Source: Pseudorasbora parva (lineage: Eukaryota; Chordata; Actinopteri; Cypriniformes; Gobionidae). From it: a stretch of 64,000 nt of DNA. The stretch covers positions 4,986,964 through 5,050,963 of the forward strand of contig NC_090185.1 in the NCBI RefSeq assembly GCF_024679245.1. The letters run 5' to 3'. A program made the position numbers and the translations under genes. Shown here one piece after another: positions 45,330 through 57,254 of this stretch (position 1 is its first letter; every line of letters starts with the position of its first letter). Below the pieces are notes generated by a model. That model was not told the origin of the DNA and ran no database searches. It saw nothing but the letters and a program-made list of their open reading frames with translations.

Positions 45330-45960
45330 AAACACTGTACTTTTTGCCATGGATTGCAGTTCCATGCTCCTCAGAAACATTAAATCCGCATTTGATAAAT
45401 AAGCATGAATAATATATTGTGTTGTGTTTGAGCGTCGTCTCTCTGGGTAACTTTGCTTAAGCAGCTAAGTGAAGGAAGCACTTTTTCCCTTTGAAGATCT
45501 CCGCCTGGGAAGCAAATGGCGTTTTTTTTCCGTTTAAAGTCTTGAACCCTCTGATTCGTTTGATGTCAGACATGTTCTCGAGTTAACGCAGATCTTGGCT
45601 GCCCTCTCGTGAGATACCGTGAGGCGTTCGGGTCCTGTCAGCCGGCGGAGCGAGGGCCCTTTCGTGAGCAGGGGGCCGACAGATGGAAGATAATAGCATT
45701 TCCAAACTTTCCATTTAGAGGATTAAAATGCAGCAGTGGCCACGACCCCCTTCACATTCAGACAGGAGGGACGGCTGAGGCCAGGAACATATGCCTGCTG
45801 CGGACAGCACAGCCAGAGGGGCCGACAACACGCGTCCTTCAGCCCAATGACCCCGAAATCTCTCTGGCACCGTTCCTTCCTTCCCTCTGTCCCTTCCTCT
45901 ATCTCTGCAAGCTGTTTGCTTGTAAGTAGAGCTCTCAAACCAATCATTCGGCTGTGCTCA
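45330..45960. other. unique GC-richer island, candidate conserved non-coding DNA
   Basis: Non-repetitive, including gatggaagataatagcatttcc (45681) and catttagaggattaaaatgc (45712), then GC-rich sequence with overlapping short frames in different phases (45609-45929, 45736-46053). Without splice signals or domains I do not call an exon. Confidence 0.35.
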
Positions 45961-46000
45961 GTGTTCATCGACTGGTTTTACTTCTGGGGCCAGATTAAAA

Positions 46001-46034
46001 ATAATAACAATAATAATAATAATAACAATAATAA
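46001..46034. repeat. (AAT/AAC)n microsatellite
   Basis: About 11 AAT/AAC trinucleotides immediately precede the GGGTTAAAACAACCC array. Confidence 0.93.
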
Positions 46035-46047
46035 AATGTTTTTGTTG

Positions 46048-47475
46048 TTTTAACCCAGCAATTGGGTTGTTTTAACCCAGTGAAAAAATAAAACCCAGAT
46101 AAAACAACCCAATCTCCTCTGGGTTAAAACAACCCAATCCCTGGGTTAAAACAACCCAATCGCTGGATTAAAACAACCCAATTGATGGGTTAAAACAACC
46201 CAATTGATGGGTTAAAACAACCCAATTGATGGGTTAAAACAACCCAATTGATGGGTTAAAATAACCCAATTGATGGGTTAAAATAACCCAATTGATGGGT
46301 TAAAATAACCCAATTGATGGGTTAAAACAACCCAATCGCTGGGTTAAAACAACCCAATCACTGGATTAAAACAACCCTATCGCTGGGTTAAAATAACCCA
46401 ATCGCTGGATTAAAACAACACAATTGATGGGTTAAAACAACCCAATAGTCGATTAAAACAACCCAATACCTGGGTAAAAACAACCCAATCACTGGATTAA
46501 AACAACCCTATCGCTGGGTTAAAATAACCCAATCGCTGCATTAAAAAACCCAATCGCTGGGTTAAAAACAACCCATTCACTGGATTAAAACAACTCAATT
46601 GCTAGGTTAAAACAACCCAACCACTGAGTTAAAACAACCCAATCGCTAAATTAAAACAACCCAATAGTCAGATTAAAACAACCCAATCGCTGGGTTAAAA
46701 CAACCCAATCACTGGATTAAAACAACCCAATCGCTGAGTTAAAACAACCCAATCGCTAAATTAAAACAACCCAATAGTCGATTAAAACAACCCAATTGCT
46801 GGTTTAAAACAACCCATTCACTGGGTTAAAACAACCCAATCGCTGGATTAAAACAACCCAATAGTTGGATTGAAACAACCCTATCACTGGGTTAAAACAA
46901 CCCCAGCGCTGGAGTAAAACAACCCAATCGCTGGGTTAAAACAACCCATTCACTGGGTTAAAACAACCCATTTACTGGATTAAAACAACCCAATCACTGG
47001 GTTAAAATAACCCATTCACTGGATTAAAACAACCCAATCACTGGATTAAAACAACCCAATCGCTGGGTTAAAACAACCCATTCACTGGGTTAAAACAACC
47101 CATTTACTGGATTAAAACAACCCAATTGCTGGGTTAAAACAACTCAATCACTGGATTAAAACAACCCAATCGCTGGGTTAAAACAACCCATTCACTGGAT
47201 TAAAACAACCCAATTGCTGGGTTAAAACAGCCCATTCACTGGATTAAAACAACCCAATTGCTGGGTTAAAACAACCCATTCACTGGATTAAAACAACCCC
47301 ATCGCTGGAGTAAAACAACCCAATCGCTGGGTTAAAACAACCCATTCACTGGATTAAAACAACCCAATTGCTGGATTAAAACAAACCAATTGCTGGGTTA
47401 AAACAACCCAACCACTGAGTTAAAACAACCAAATCGCTGGGTTAAAACAGCCCAATTGCTGGGTTCAAACAACAC
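46048..47475. repeat. GGGTTAAAACAACCCA array, 22-bp unit (about 65 copies)
   Basis: Tandem units gggttaaaacaacccaatcgct and variants, monomer 21-22 bp. The unit is closely related to the arms of the inverted repeat at 18-23 kb (aacccaacgaacgggtt) and to single copies at 48931 and 59031. A homogeneous stretch with aattgatgggttaaaac lies at 46190-46330. Each monomer contains GGGTT and AACCC and is partly self-complementary. It resembles but is not the vertebrate telomere repeat. Confidence 0.96.
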
Positions 47476-47479
47476 AATT

Positions 47480-47690
47480 TCCTCTCAACATTTATTTGAA
47501 ATATATGGGAGTTTTTTGCTCAATTTAGATGTTTCCAATTCGCAATTTAAATTTGCGCAACTTGATAGGACTTGATCTTGGACTTGATGGCACACCTCGA
47601 CTTTAAAGTCAAACACCGAATTGTACTAACAGTAACTCAACTTTTAAGTGACAAATGAACTTGCGGCAAAACATAATTAGAAGCACTAAA
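47480..47690. other. unassigned flank of the array
   Basis: AT-rich unique sequence between the array and the next DNA element. Contains cgcaatttaaatttgcg, a short perfect palindrome (47540). Confidence 0.4.
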
Positions 47691-47697
47691 ATAAAAG

Positions 47698-47995
47698 CCC
47701 ATTCACACCAAGGACGATATAGTTCCAAAAATCTTTCTGAATATAAAAAAATGACTACAACTTATATAAGATAAAGGCACAGAGAAACGATACCCTTGCG
47801 ATCACTTTCAGAATTTTTTTTTTTCCAGCTGATGAACGATAAATACATTGACAGCCAATCAGAATCCATTTGGCTGCATTTAAAGTCACAGACGACAAAA
47901 CTGCAGCGAGAGCTTATAAAAAACAGAACGATATTGTGTGTGGTGTGGACTCGGATATAGTTGTCGTTATAGTTATCGTTGTTGGTGCGTGGGCC
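47698..47995. mobile_element. TIR MITE with CCCATTCACACCAAGGACGA end
   Basis: The left end cccattcacaccaaggacga and the right end tatcgttgttggtgcgtggg are imperfect inverted repeats. Subterminal gatatag and atagttatcgtt motifs match the GATAACTATAAC-type MITEs common in fish. About 300 bp, no coding capacity. Confidence 0.7.
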
Positions 47996-48039
47996 TTAAA
48001 GATGGTTTAAAATATATATATATATATACCTTGGAAGGC

Positions 48040-48866
48040 ATTTGGACCATAAATGTCACTGGATTAGTATTCTGTCTGATAGCAGCCAGCAGCTGATTAT
48101 CAGATAATGTTTATTCTTTAGGTTTTGCTCCAGAACTAAACTTATTAAAATCGTGTAGATATTTAACATCCACGGTTCCTACACGCGCATCCATCATCAT
48201 CATAATTAACCACTTCAGTTCTGAAGGATTTCCTGACCTGTTGTGGTGAATTAATTTAAATAAAGGGGTATTTCAACACAACTGAAATGCCACTCTTACC
48301 ACTGATGTCCCCTCGAGGCTATTCCGATTCATTACGGCGTTCACGAACTGCCGCAAACAGAATTACATTATACGCTCTAGACGTCTGTTCCTAAAGAGGG
48401 CCGGGATTCGCACTTCATCCTTATCGCATTATTGCTTAATGGAGAATTATGTCAGAGCATCGTGGCTTTAATTATCTGGCCAGCAAGTCCATTTATAATG
48501 TAGTGAGACCAGAAAGAGGCCGCATCCGTCTGCCGACCGCAAAGCCGTAATGAATTTACAAGCCCCCTCGCAAAGCACGGCTTAAAACACGATTAAGAGC
48601 GCTTGGGAAAAGCAGGAGGAGGCGGGAGGTGTTTTAGTCTCCTTTCGGTTAACAACGAACGAGGAAAAAAACTAACTTTAGTCTAAGGAGATAAAGTTGT
48701 GCGATGTCTCAGTGTGAAGGAGAGGTGCGGAGCTCCAGAGAAAACTATTTTGGGAAAAATATTTGATTAGACATTAATCTAAGCACAACATCAATGTCTA
48801 TATTATAAGCCTAAAACACAACAAAAGTTGAATAAAATTAATTTCTCATCTAGACGTCTACCTTCA
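48040..48866. other. unique island, candidate conserved non-coding DNA
   Basis: Mostly non-repetitive. 48300-48620 is the most conserved-looking part, with attgcttaatggagaattatg, ggctttaattatctggcc and gtaatgaatttacaagccc. It shares TAATTATCTG with the islands at 39.8 and 57.2 kb. No protein-coding frame. Confidence 0.4.
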
Positions 48867-48867
48867 T

Positions 48868-48917
48868 AAAGGTGCGGTGTGTAGCCTATGAGGATCTATT
48901 GACAGAAATGCAATATA
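48868..48917 (-). mobile_element. half of an interrupted dispersed repeat
   Basis: Sequence aaggtgcggtgtgtagcc...gacagaaatgcaatata is the reverse complement of the right part of the intact repeat at 62514-62663 (atattgcacttctgtcaat...gcaccttt). Its other half lies at 58905-59017, on the far side of the proposed inversion. Confidence 0.85.
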
Positions 48918-49738
48918 CACTCTAAATAATGCTGGGTTATTTTTTAACCCAAAATGCTGGGTTAAGACTGTTGGGTAATCTTTGTTGGTTTATTTGATCA
49001 CATTTTAAACACCATTGGGTAGTTTCAAATTTCCAGTCGTTGGGTTAAACCTGCTGGGTCGCAATGCTTGGTTGATTCTACCCAGCGCTGGGTTGTTTCA
49101 CGTGCTTCCCGCCTTGATTCGTTTAAATTCGCTCCCAAACTGTCATTTTGAAAGGACAATGCAAAAGATGCAGCCACTGGTTGCAGATGTTTTAAGATAA
49201 GTTCATATATTTTCATTAATAATCATTTTAATTATAATAATTATAGTTTTTTTTCTTTTTCGCGGCAACCATTTTTAAGCTTACATGACGACATTAAGAC
49301 GTTAAGACGACAAAAGTTTTACCTCAGGATCCGATGCAATGTACTGACTCGTGTTAGTTTAGGTCGGCATGTGAGACGATTCATACAGTTTGTGATTACA
49401 CAGAACCATGATCCCCTTACGAAAATTAAACATGGTTGTATGTAGGGATGTCACAAGTACCGGTACTTCGGTACCAAGTACATACTGAAATGTTAAAAAT
49501 GTGACGATAGTATGATCTGTATAGAATCGACTCACAAGTAGACTATATTCGGTCCCGCAGCTGCGTTCAGTCGCGTCACGCAGGGCTCCAGACTGTAGCC
49601 GAATATAAACGAGTGTGTGTGTGTATATTAAATACTATTTAAATATTACTCTTCCATGTTTTGCGTCTCTGTGTGAATGACGGGGGCGCGTGTCATATCA
49701 TGAACACAGAAACTCAAAGGTCACGGCAACCCGTCAAA
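48918..49738 (+). mobile_element. left part of a TA-flanked CACTCTAAA element
   Basis: Begins CACTCTAAATAATGCTGGGT after TA (48916-48917). No matching end follows locally; the element stops at the hAT insertion at 49739. The missing end, CACTCTAAAAATGGCTGGGT, is at 59018 in the same visible orientation. It becomes the proper opposite end only if the interval between the two hAT copies is flipped. Contains several ctgggtt/aaccca motifs and an unassigned 61-codon frame. Confidence 0.8.
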
Positions 49739-50494
49739 TAGAGGTGGGCAGATCGATACTAATATCGATAATATCGATACCAACGTTGGTATCGGTATTG
49801 ATCGATACCAACGTGAAAATATCGATACTTAAGTTTCAGTTTCTCTTGTTTTGCGAGCTGGCCGTGTTTGTCAAAATGCTGCTGCTGTCACAGAGCAGAG
49901 GAAGCTCTCAAGAGAGAGTGCTGCTCGTGCTCGACACTGCTCTCCTCCCCCTCTCCTGTTTTGTACCGTCACGTGACTCACCACTAGCGCTACCACTAGC
50001 AGTCAGGCGCGCGCGCCGCTCAGCCGCGCATTTTAATTTTCAGCATTATATCGTATTACAAGGAGAATTTGTTTTACATTTTTTATATTTATTGTGAAGT
50101 AAAACTTTGTGACTTTGTTTATTTAAGAAAAAAATCCTGAAAAGAAGTGCACTAAAGAGGAGAGACATTTTTTGTTAACATGCTACTTGAAAAGAGAATT
50201 TGTTTTTACATTTTTTATATTTGAAGTAATCATTTTGTAACTTTGTTCATTTAAATAAAACAGAAGTAACCAAAAGTTGTTTCTGAACAAAAGCTTTTGT
50301 AGTACTGATTAATAACCCAAAATGCAAATCACAAAGACAAATTAAAAGTCATGAAAATTAATTTAGATTTAGGTTGAAGACGCATCCCCCTAATTATTAA
50401 AAAGTATCGGTATTGGTATCGGTATCGCCGATACTGGCCCTGTATTTACTTGGTATCGGATCGATACCAAATCTAGCGGTATCGCACACCTCTA
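49739..50494 (+). mobile_element. 756-bp hAT-type non-autonomous element, copy A
   Basis: Ends TAGAGGTGGGCAGATCGATA and TATCGCACACCTCTA, with many ATCGATA/GGTATCG motifs near both ends. The left flank is ccgtcaaa and the right flank atgggaac; they do not match each other, but each matches a flank of copy B. A 135-codon frame (49690-50097) starts outside the element and recurs in copy B only because the DNA is the same. It contains a CpG-rich stretch (caggcgcgcgcgccgctcag). No transposase. Confidence 0.92.
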
Positions 50495-51180
50495 ATGGGA
50501 ACTGCATCACATGAATTAGTTTTCTTTATTTCTATAAAAACTATTAGCCAACAACACTAGATCACTTGCTAATTGTAACATGCAAACAATGATCAAGTAA
50601 AGCATTTCTCATCACTGGCTTTAGCACAGCTCGTTGAGAACAGCACAGCTTAACCACAAGGTCTACACTTCACTATAATGGTAACGTCCAAAAACACTAG
50701 CATAACACAAACTTTTAAATAACAACCAAACAAAACATTAAACATTAAAAAGTCTCTCCATTTTCTCATCTCGTTAGAAATGCATAAAATAGCACTTTAT
50801 TTAAACATTTACTCTCCAAATTCAGCCCATTTGCAAAGCATGATGGGAAGTGAAAGTCCTGTTTGTTTGGCTTACTTGATTTAATCATGTTATTTCAAAT
50901 TAAACACATCAAGTTATGTCAAAGAGTGACGGTTTTAAGTCAGTTTAACATGAATCAATCACATTTGAACCAGAAACCTGATATAATGGTGTTAAATCAA
51001 TATGAATTGCTTAAATAAAGTGAACCGCAGCATAAGTTCATTTTTTTGAGTGTAGTTATACAAGATATAACTCTTTTTTTAAAGTCAGTTTAACATAATT
51101 TAAGTTGAAATAACTTAAACATTCAAGTTGATTGTACTGCAAAAGTTCAAAATTTGCCTTTTTTTTTTTTTTGCAGTGTA
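50495..51180. other. unassigned AT-rich DNA inside the inverted interval
   Basis: Fragments with tttttttgagtgtagtta (51042) and ttttttgcagtgtata (51166) resemble ends of small TIR elements, but no complete pair could be assigned. No gene. Confidence 0.4.
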
Positions 51181-51335
51181 TAGAGCGCTAGCTACTCTCT
51201 GCTCTCTCAGACGACGACATCTTTGTCCTGTGTGGGCCACCGTAGCTCAAAAGGGAGGGGTGAGTGATGGCTGGTTGCAATTCACAGCCTCACCACTAGA
51301 TATCGCTAAAACTTACACACTGCATCTTTAATACC
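51181..51335. repeat. dispersed repeat fragment
   Basis: The phrases gggccaccgtagctcaaaag and cctcaccactagatatcgct followed by ttacacactgcatctttaa are typical of an interspersed fish repeat. The tail is related to the repeat at 62514-62663. Confidence 0.55.
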
Positions 51336-52079
51336 TTAACTGTCACTGAGCTTAAATTAGATATCATATGAAAGCTTAAAAACGCAAGAGTTAGCCTGTG
51401 AAAATCGGACATTGTGTTACCATGGAAACGGTACTTTAAAATCTTAACAGGCTCCTCCCCCTTAGTGGGCGGTGTCAAGTGTCATATCACAAAATGTATT
51501 ATAACCAAAACTTTTTATAATCTTGACAAAATATATAGTGTCTGAAAGGTCTAAGATTGTATATTTGGTGGTTATTTTGTGGTATATGTAGTATTTTAAA
51601 AAATTAAATGTTTGGGTCACCGGTGGCTGTTTTTGGTATTACGCCTAAATAAAATCTTAATTTCTTTTATATAATTTTGGAACATAACTTTAGACAAATG
51701 GCTTTAATGTTATAGCAATTATACAGTTAAACACATTTAAAATGTTTATTGTAAATAATATATAGTACAGTAAAGTACACTAAATGTAAACTTATATATT
51801 TCATCAACTTTTTGTCTGTATTCCAAAGGGTTCGTTAATTGCAACATTTTAAGTTTAGATGGTTCATTTTCAAAATCTATGTTCAAAAAGGGCAGGGTGA
51901 ATCAGTTCACAAATTATTCCCCAAATTTAATAAAACTAACCGGTATCCAGTCATCACAATCCACTGTGAAGGTCATGGAAATGCGCTGGTATATCAGTGT
52001 GTCAATCATAAATGCACTTTTGCTCTTAGTTTCTATAAAATTGCTTTCTGAAAACTCCACCCAAGTACTTTTCTGAAGT
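51336..52079. other. unassigned AT-rich sequence
   Basis: No gene, array or inverted ends recognised. Overlapping short frames at 51839-52076 have no domain. Confidence 0.4.
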
Positions 52080-52560
52080 TCAGAGGTCAGCAAATTGCTG
52101 TTTATTAATTGCGATCACAATCGGAACATATTAAAAGCTTTTCTCGGAGACTGGAGCTATTAAAAATAAACCATTGGTGGAAAAAAATGCCATGAATCAT
52201 CCGAGGCAAAAACATTAATCTGCTTGAGAGCTGTTTTGTCAGATCGAACCCTCATATTGACATTCTGCTGTTCTAAATGTGCCTTTATCTGATTAAAAAA
52301 CAATTAGGCTTTTAAAATACCGTCTAATTGTTTCGCACAACTAAAATGAAATGTCAGTCAGGATTTGTTTGGCGCCACTGTATATCCCATAATACACCAC
52401 GGCATTAGAGAGACCGTGGCAGCCGCACACAAATTCTGTTCATGAAGTTATGAGTCCTCCTACACTTGGAGATATTTTGAGACACAGCTGCCTCTGTAGG
52501 GGCCGAACTGAAGAAATGTGAATTGACACCTGCGATCATCACCTGCTGTGTATCTTCATT
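52080..52560. other. unique island, candidate conserved non-coding DNA
   Basis: Non-repetitive AT-rich sequence with tgtttattaattgcgatcac, aaaaacaattaggcttttaa and cgtctaattgtttcgc, ending near a short GT tract (52567-52580). The texture resembles conserved enhancers; there is no open frame of note. Confidence 0.4.
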
Positions 52561-52733
52561 AGTTCAGTGTGTGTGTGTGTGTGCACGTGTTTGTGCATGC
52601 GTGTGTGGTAGTTCAAGCTCCGATGACTTTAACTCGATGGAACACGACATGTATCAAACACGCACAGCTGCGACCATAATAGACCAAGATGATGCAAATG
52701 AAGCTCTTGCTAAAGACATCATCTCTCTATATA

Positions 52734-53373
52734 CACTGTATTGCCAAAAGTATTGGGCTTCTCTGTCTGACAATCCCATGTATGAGTCTGGGTTTGGCAG
52801 TTACCAGGAGAACGGCACTTGCCTGACTGCATTGTGCCAAGTGTAAAGTTTGGTGGAGGGGGGATTATGGTGTGTGGTTCTTTTTCAGGAGTTAGGCTTG
52901 GCCCCTTAGTCCAGTGAAAGGAACTCTTAATGCTTCAGCATACCAAGACATTTTGGACAATTTCATGCTCCCATCTTTGTGGGAACAGTTTGGGGACGGC
53001 CCCTTCCTGTCCCAACACGACTCCAGTGCACAAAGCGTCGGCCCATAAAGACATGGATGAGGAGTTTGGTGTGGAGGAACTTGACTGGCCTGAGCTCAAC
53101 CCGATAGAACAGCTTTGGGATGAATTAGAGCGGAGACTGAGAGCCAGGCCTTCTCGTCCAACATCAGTGTCTGACCTCACAAATGAGCTTCTAGAAGAAT
53201 AGGCAAAAATCCCCATAAACACACTCCTAAACCTTGAGGAAAGCCTTCCCAGAAGAGCTGGAGCTGTTAGAGAGGGTGGGCCGACTCCAGATTAAACCCA
53301 CAGGATTAACAATGGGACGGCATTAAAGGTCATGTGCATGTAAAGGCAGGCGTCCCGAAACTTTTAGCAATAT
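52734..53373 (+). pseudogene. Tc1-like transposon remnant with catalytic-domain fragment
   Basis: The left end TACACTGTATTGCCAAAAGT and the right end (complement of TAATATTGCTAAAAGTTTCG) are diverged inverted repeats. The interior retains only the second half of a transposase: codons for GGGGIMV near 52858, a stretch around 52930-53000, and LNPIEQLWDELERRLRARP at about 53098-53150, ending at TAG 53200. The DNA-binding half is deleted, and stops and frame changes interrupt the rest. A different Tc1 lineage from those at 8.6 and 38.4 kb. Confidence 0.8.
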
Positions 53374-53380
53374 TATCCAT

Positions 53381-53455
53381 CTATCTATCCATCCATCCAT
53401 CCATCCATCCATCCATCCATCCATCCATCCATCCATGTCTGTCTGTCTGTTTCTT

Positions 53456-53504
<49 letters not shown>
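53381..53504. repeat. (ATCC)n then (CT)n microsatellites
   Basis: About 13 ATCC copies (53385-53436), a short gtct run, then CT at 53459-53504. Confidence 0.96.
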
Positions 53505-53506
<2 letters not shown>

Positions 53507-53509
53507 GGT

Positions 53510-54150
53510 GTTGCTCTGGGACGTGCTCAGCATCTCGATCTTCATCTTTGATGCTGGTGAATGTTGTTTTGACGTGAGCAGATGAAACGGGGGCCGGCGT
53601 GTCGAGAGCGGGTGTCAGTGTGACCCCTGGGTGACCCCGTCGCCACAGCGGGGCCGTTTGATGTGAACGCGCTCCCCCCCCCCTAATTACAGTCACCAGA
53701 CCGGCACCGCCTTAGACAAATCCTGCCAGCGCAATGGAGCTGCAAGTGACAGCGTCGGTTTGACCCGTCTGTCTCTCTCCCCCAGAGCGGGCGGCATTGA
53801 TATTCCACTCGCATCTTTACGTCCAGAACGGGGCGCTAGGATCGTGCCAGATTTGCAATTACAGATATTAAAATGCATTTAGAGAAAGGCAAGGCAGGCT
53901 TTGATATTATGGATCAGGGCAGTGAAACACTAAAGGAGAATTTAGTGCCGGGCAAGTGAGATCACCCGTCATGTGACAGGAAATGAACAGCCTTGCTGAG
54001 TCACAAAACCAGCTGAAGATGGATGTTTTGGATTCATCATTTTATGTTGTTTCTATTGTAATTTCCTAACCTCCTTTTCTTGACTCATTTGTTAAATCTT
54101 CCAAAACACAAAATGGATTAAAGATGCAAAAAAGATGATCAATGAAAGGC
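53510..54150. other. GC-rich unique island
   Basis: Non-repetitive, GC-rich (ggggccggcgtgtcgagagc, gcgggcggcattgatattcc), turning AT-rich after 53860. Short frames only. Candidate conserved non-coding DNA or CpG-rich regulatory sequence. Confidence 0.3.
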
Positions 54151-54159
54151 AGGTCATTA

Positions 54160-54620
54160 AAGGGTTAGTTTACCCGAAAATGTAAATTGTGTCATTAGTT
54201 CCTCCTGTGGATTGACACCAATGTCATTTCCTCTCTCAAGACCCATAAAGGCACTAAAGACGTCGTTACAAAGCCCATCTCACTACAGCGGCTCTATGAT
54301 CATTTATGAAGCGGCCAGAAGAGTTTTTGTGCGCAAAAAAACTAAATAACGACTTATATAGTGATGGGCCGATTTCAAAACAAAGCTTCGAACCGTTATG
54401 AGTCAGTGAATCGATTCATGATTCGGATCGCCAGAGATTTCAGCAGATCCGAATCATGAATCGATTCACTGATTCATAACCATTCAATGTGTGTGTGTTA
54501 AGCTCCGCCCACTGCACGCCTCCAAGACCTCGGCTGTTTTCAGAAAGAATCGGTTCAGTGCATCTGTCTTTTATAAATATGATAAACTAAAGACTCTTTG
54601 AGATATGAAGGATCAACACG
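54160..54620. repeat. dispersed repeats with an internal hairpin
   Basis: 54164 onward (aaagggttagtttacccgaaaatg) is a left end related to the TTAA elements at 43.1 and 44.7 kb. At 54396-54479 there is a near-perfect stem: ttatgagtcagtgaatcgat and atgattcggatc pair with atcatgaatcgattcact and gattcataa around a 15-nt loop. 54488-54600 is the inverted copy of the repeat at 35215-35330. Confidence 0.8.
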
Positions 54621-54910
54621 ACTCTATAGATACTCAAGATTAACACGAGACTGGAAGAAACTGTGGAAACCTGTACATTAATTTACCATGTTACACATTT
54701 GCGGGAACCAATCACAGACTGGCTTATCCACCTGGCGCGCTATTGCCGGGTTTAACACGATGACAGATAGAGAAGCGATGGACCGATGCCCGTTGATCAC
54801 GCCTCTTGTGGTCTGATTGGTTGAAGGACTATCCAATTGCGTTCAGAGTCATTTAAACTATGCTCGTTGATCACGCCTCTTGTGCAGTAGGAGATACAGA
54901 GCAGACTCCC
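54621..54910. other. unassigned repeat-like sequence
   Basis: Contains two related phrases, cgttgatcacgcctcttgtgg (54793) and cgttgatcacgcctcttgtgc (54866), i.e. a short local duplication. No gene. Confidence 0.4.
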
Positions 54911-54913
54911 TAG

Positions 54914-55437
54914 CCTGACAAGCCAAACCCACATCAAGATGTTTGGTCTGGAAACTCACCATTGACAGCTCAATCTGAGGGGCGGGATAAACGGCTGTCT
55001 TTCAAACTCCCTCTGCACGCGATAGGATAGCGCTACAACCAACCAGAGCAACGAAGGTGAAGCAGAGCTCGCTGACAGATTAAACATTTGCCGTATCCGG
55101 TCGGCAAAACTCTGAACACATCTTCCCTTTTTAAGAATGACTTCAGTGCCGTTCTTTGTTCTTTTCTCAGAGAAAAGCTTAACTCCAAGTCTTCCAGAGT
55201 CGCGGTCAAAGCTGATTCGAAAGACCGCCGCCGTTCGCCAGTTTCTGTGTTTACTAGAAGCACGCAAACGCAACTCGGCCGTCGTCATTATGGCCCCGCC
55301 CACCGACTCTATACACGATGTGATTGGCCCGGCAAGAGTTTGGCGATTACAGCTCAGAAGTGTATTGAGAGTTGCTAGACGACACTCACGGGCAGATTAG
55401 ATTTGCTGCCGCTAGGGTGCGTCTAGATTACTAGGCT
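54914..55437 (-). mobile_element. dispersed element with CTAGCCTGACA / CTAGGCTA ends
   Basis: Bounded by ctagcctgacaagccaaac (54912) and gcgtctagattactaggcta (55419). The ends are short imperfect inverted repeats and the left one contains an internal hairpin (ccacatcaagatgtttgg). It carries the start of a helicase-like gene on the minus strand. I cannot name the superfamily. Confidence 0.5.
55060..55303 (-). pseudogene. RecQ-like SF2 DNA helicase N-terminal fragment
   Basis: RecQ-type helicases use ATP to unwind DNA in the nucleus. On the minus strand the frame 55263-55033 reads ELSFSLRKEQRTALKSFLKR, then DVFRVLPTGYGKCLICQ: a Q-motif-like segment followed by Walker A (motif I). The usual GxGKS serine is cysteine here, and later motifs (DExH, motifs III-VI) are absent because the sequence leaves the frame near 55033. 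Upstream codons in another frame (from 55303) may be the old first exon. A captured or transposon-borne helicase start, not a working gene. Confidence 0.65.
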
Positions 55438-55718
55438 ACAGACTCCCCAGACTAATGTTCAATCTTAAAAGATTGAGCTTGGTCTTTTGAAAACCAGACA
55501 ACCCCTAGTACATATACTGTTTTTACTATGTGAAACAGAACACATGATAAACATTTAGCTTATTAAATGTAAATTTTATGTTTAAGTGGTTATCATTTCA
55601 TAAATAGGGTTATTTTCACAGTATTCACACTGCAAAAATGGTACTTATAGTATGTTACACACAGTTTGAGTGTTGGTTTGAATACAAATGTCTTTTCTAC
55701 AGAGTTTGTGTGTGTGAC

Positions 55719-56085
<367 letters not shown>

Positions 56086-56154
56086 TAATTGCAGTAACTA
56101 ACACAAAACCCTTAAAATAAGTCTTTGAGGAAATCATGTTTAAGTTAATTGTTT

Positions 56155-56305
56155 TTTAGCTAACTGCAGTAACTAACTCAAATCCCAAAAATATGCCTTT
56201 AATCATAAGCTATCTATCTATATCTATATATATATATATCATAAGCATGATTAAAGGCATCTTTTTGGGATTTGAGTTAGTTACTGCAGAAACTAACTCA
56301 ACTAA
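56155..56305. repeat. inverted repeat with TATC/TA loop
   Basis: gcagtaactaactcaaatcc and atgcctttaatcataagc (56166-56208) pair with gcatgattaaaggcat and ggatttgagttagttactgc-type sequence (56245-56290) around a tatctatctatatctatata spacer. This gives a stem of about 60 bp. Confidence 0.85.
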
Positions 56306-56764
56306 CTAATATGTACCATAAAAGAGAGGTCTTTGACTAAGCTACTTTTTAGCTAACAGGTAATCCCTTCATCTAACCTTACAGACAAACTTTTCTGTAC
56401 AATAAAACTCTGTCCATAGACATGTGGTTATAACAGACAGTGAAACTGCTCTCAGATTCGGCTCCGTGTCCTTCAACCTCAGCTAATTCTGCTGCTTAAA
56501 ACCTAATTTCAGATACAATTAGCCTTTAACCTGTGAAACGCCTTGAAAGACCCATGAAAGACCCATGCAATCAAAATGGGAGTTTTGCGGCTTTTAGTCC
56601 AGGTCTCTTAGCATTAGCTTTGAGGTCGTTGAAGTTGACGAAGCAAACTTTCAGCAAACGTAATGTGAATGAGAATGTCTCCAAAAAAGCACATACCGCT
56701 GACTAGCAATAGCAAGTAAATCATGGCTAGTCAGCTAGCGTTCATGTTTTTGATTGGGATTTTC

Positions 56765-56884
<120 letters not shown>

Positions 56885-57193
56885 AAAAGCCCTCTGGTTT
56901 TCTTGCCTCAGTTTTGCTGGCTGTCTGCATACATGTAGCGATAAACCTCAATGACAGTCTGACATGTAGATAAATATGCCGTATGATCTAATTCCTGGTA
57001 TCTGTGGGTTATGGTGTAATCATAACTATAATCACGCGCGCCGTTATTATAGCGCGTGTCTGTCAGCGCGCGATCCCCTCAGAGGAAACCTCCGTGTTTC
57101 GCTACGTTTCCTTCTGTATTTCTCACAGGATTGTAATTAGAGAAGAGCGAGGAAGGCAAGAAAACGCTTCCTCTCCTTAATTATCTGTGGAAG

Positions 57194-57254
<61 letters not shown>

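Noticed and set aside
46048..47475. Interstitial telomere repeat because of GGGTTA/TAACCC motifs
   Set aside because: The unit is 22 bp (gggttaaaacaacccaatcg), not a 6-bp TTAGGG tandem; the resemblance is local.
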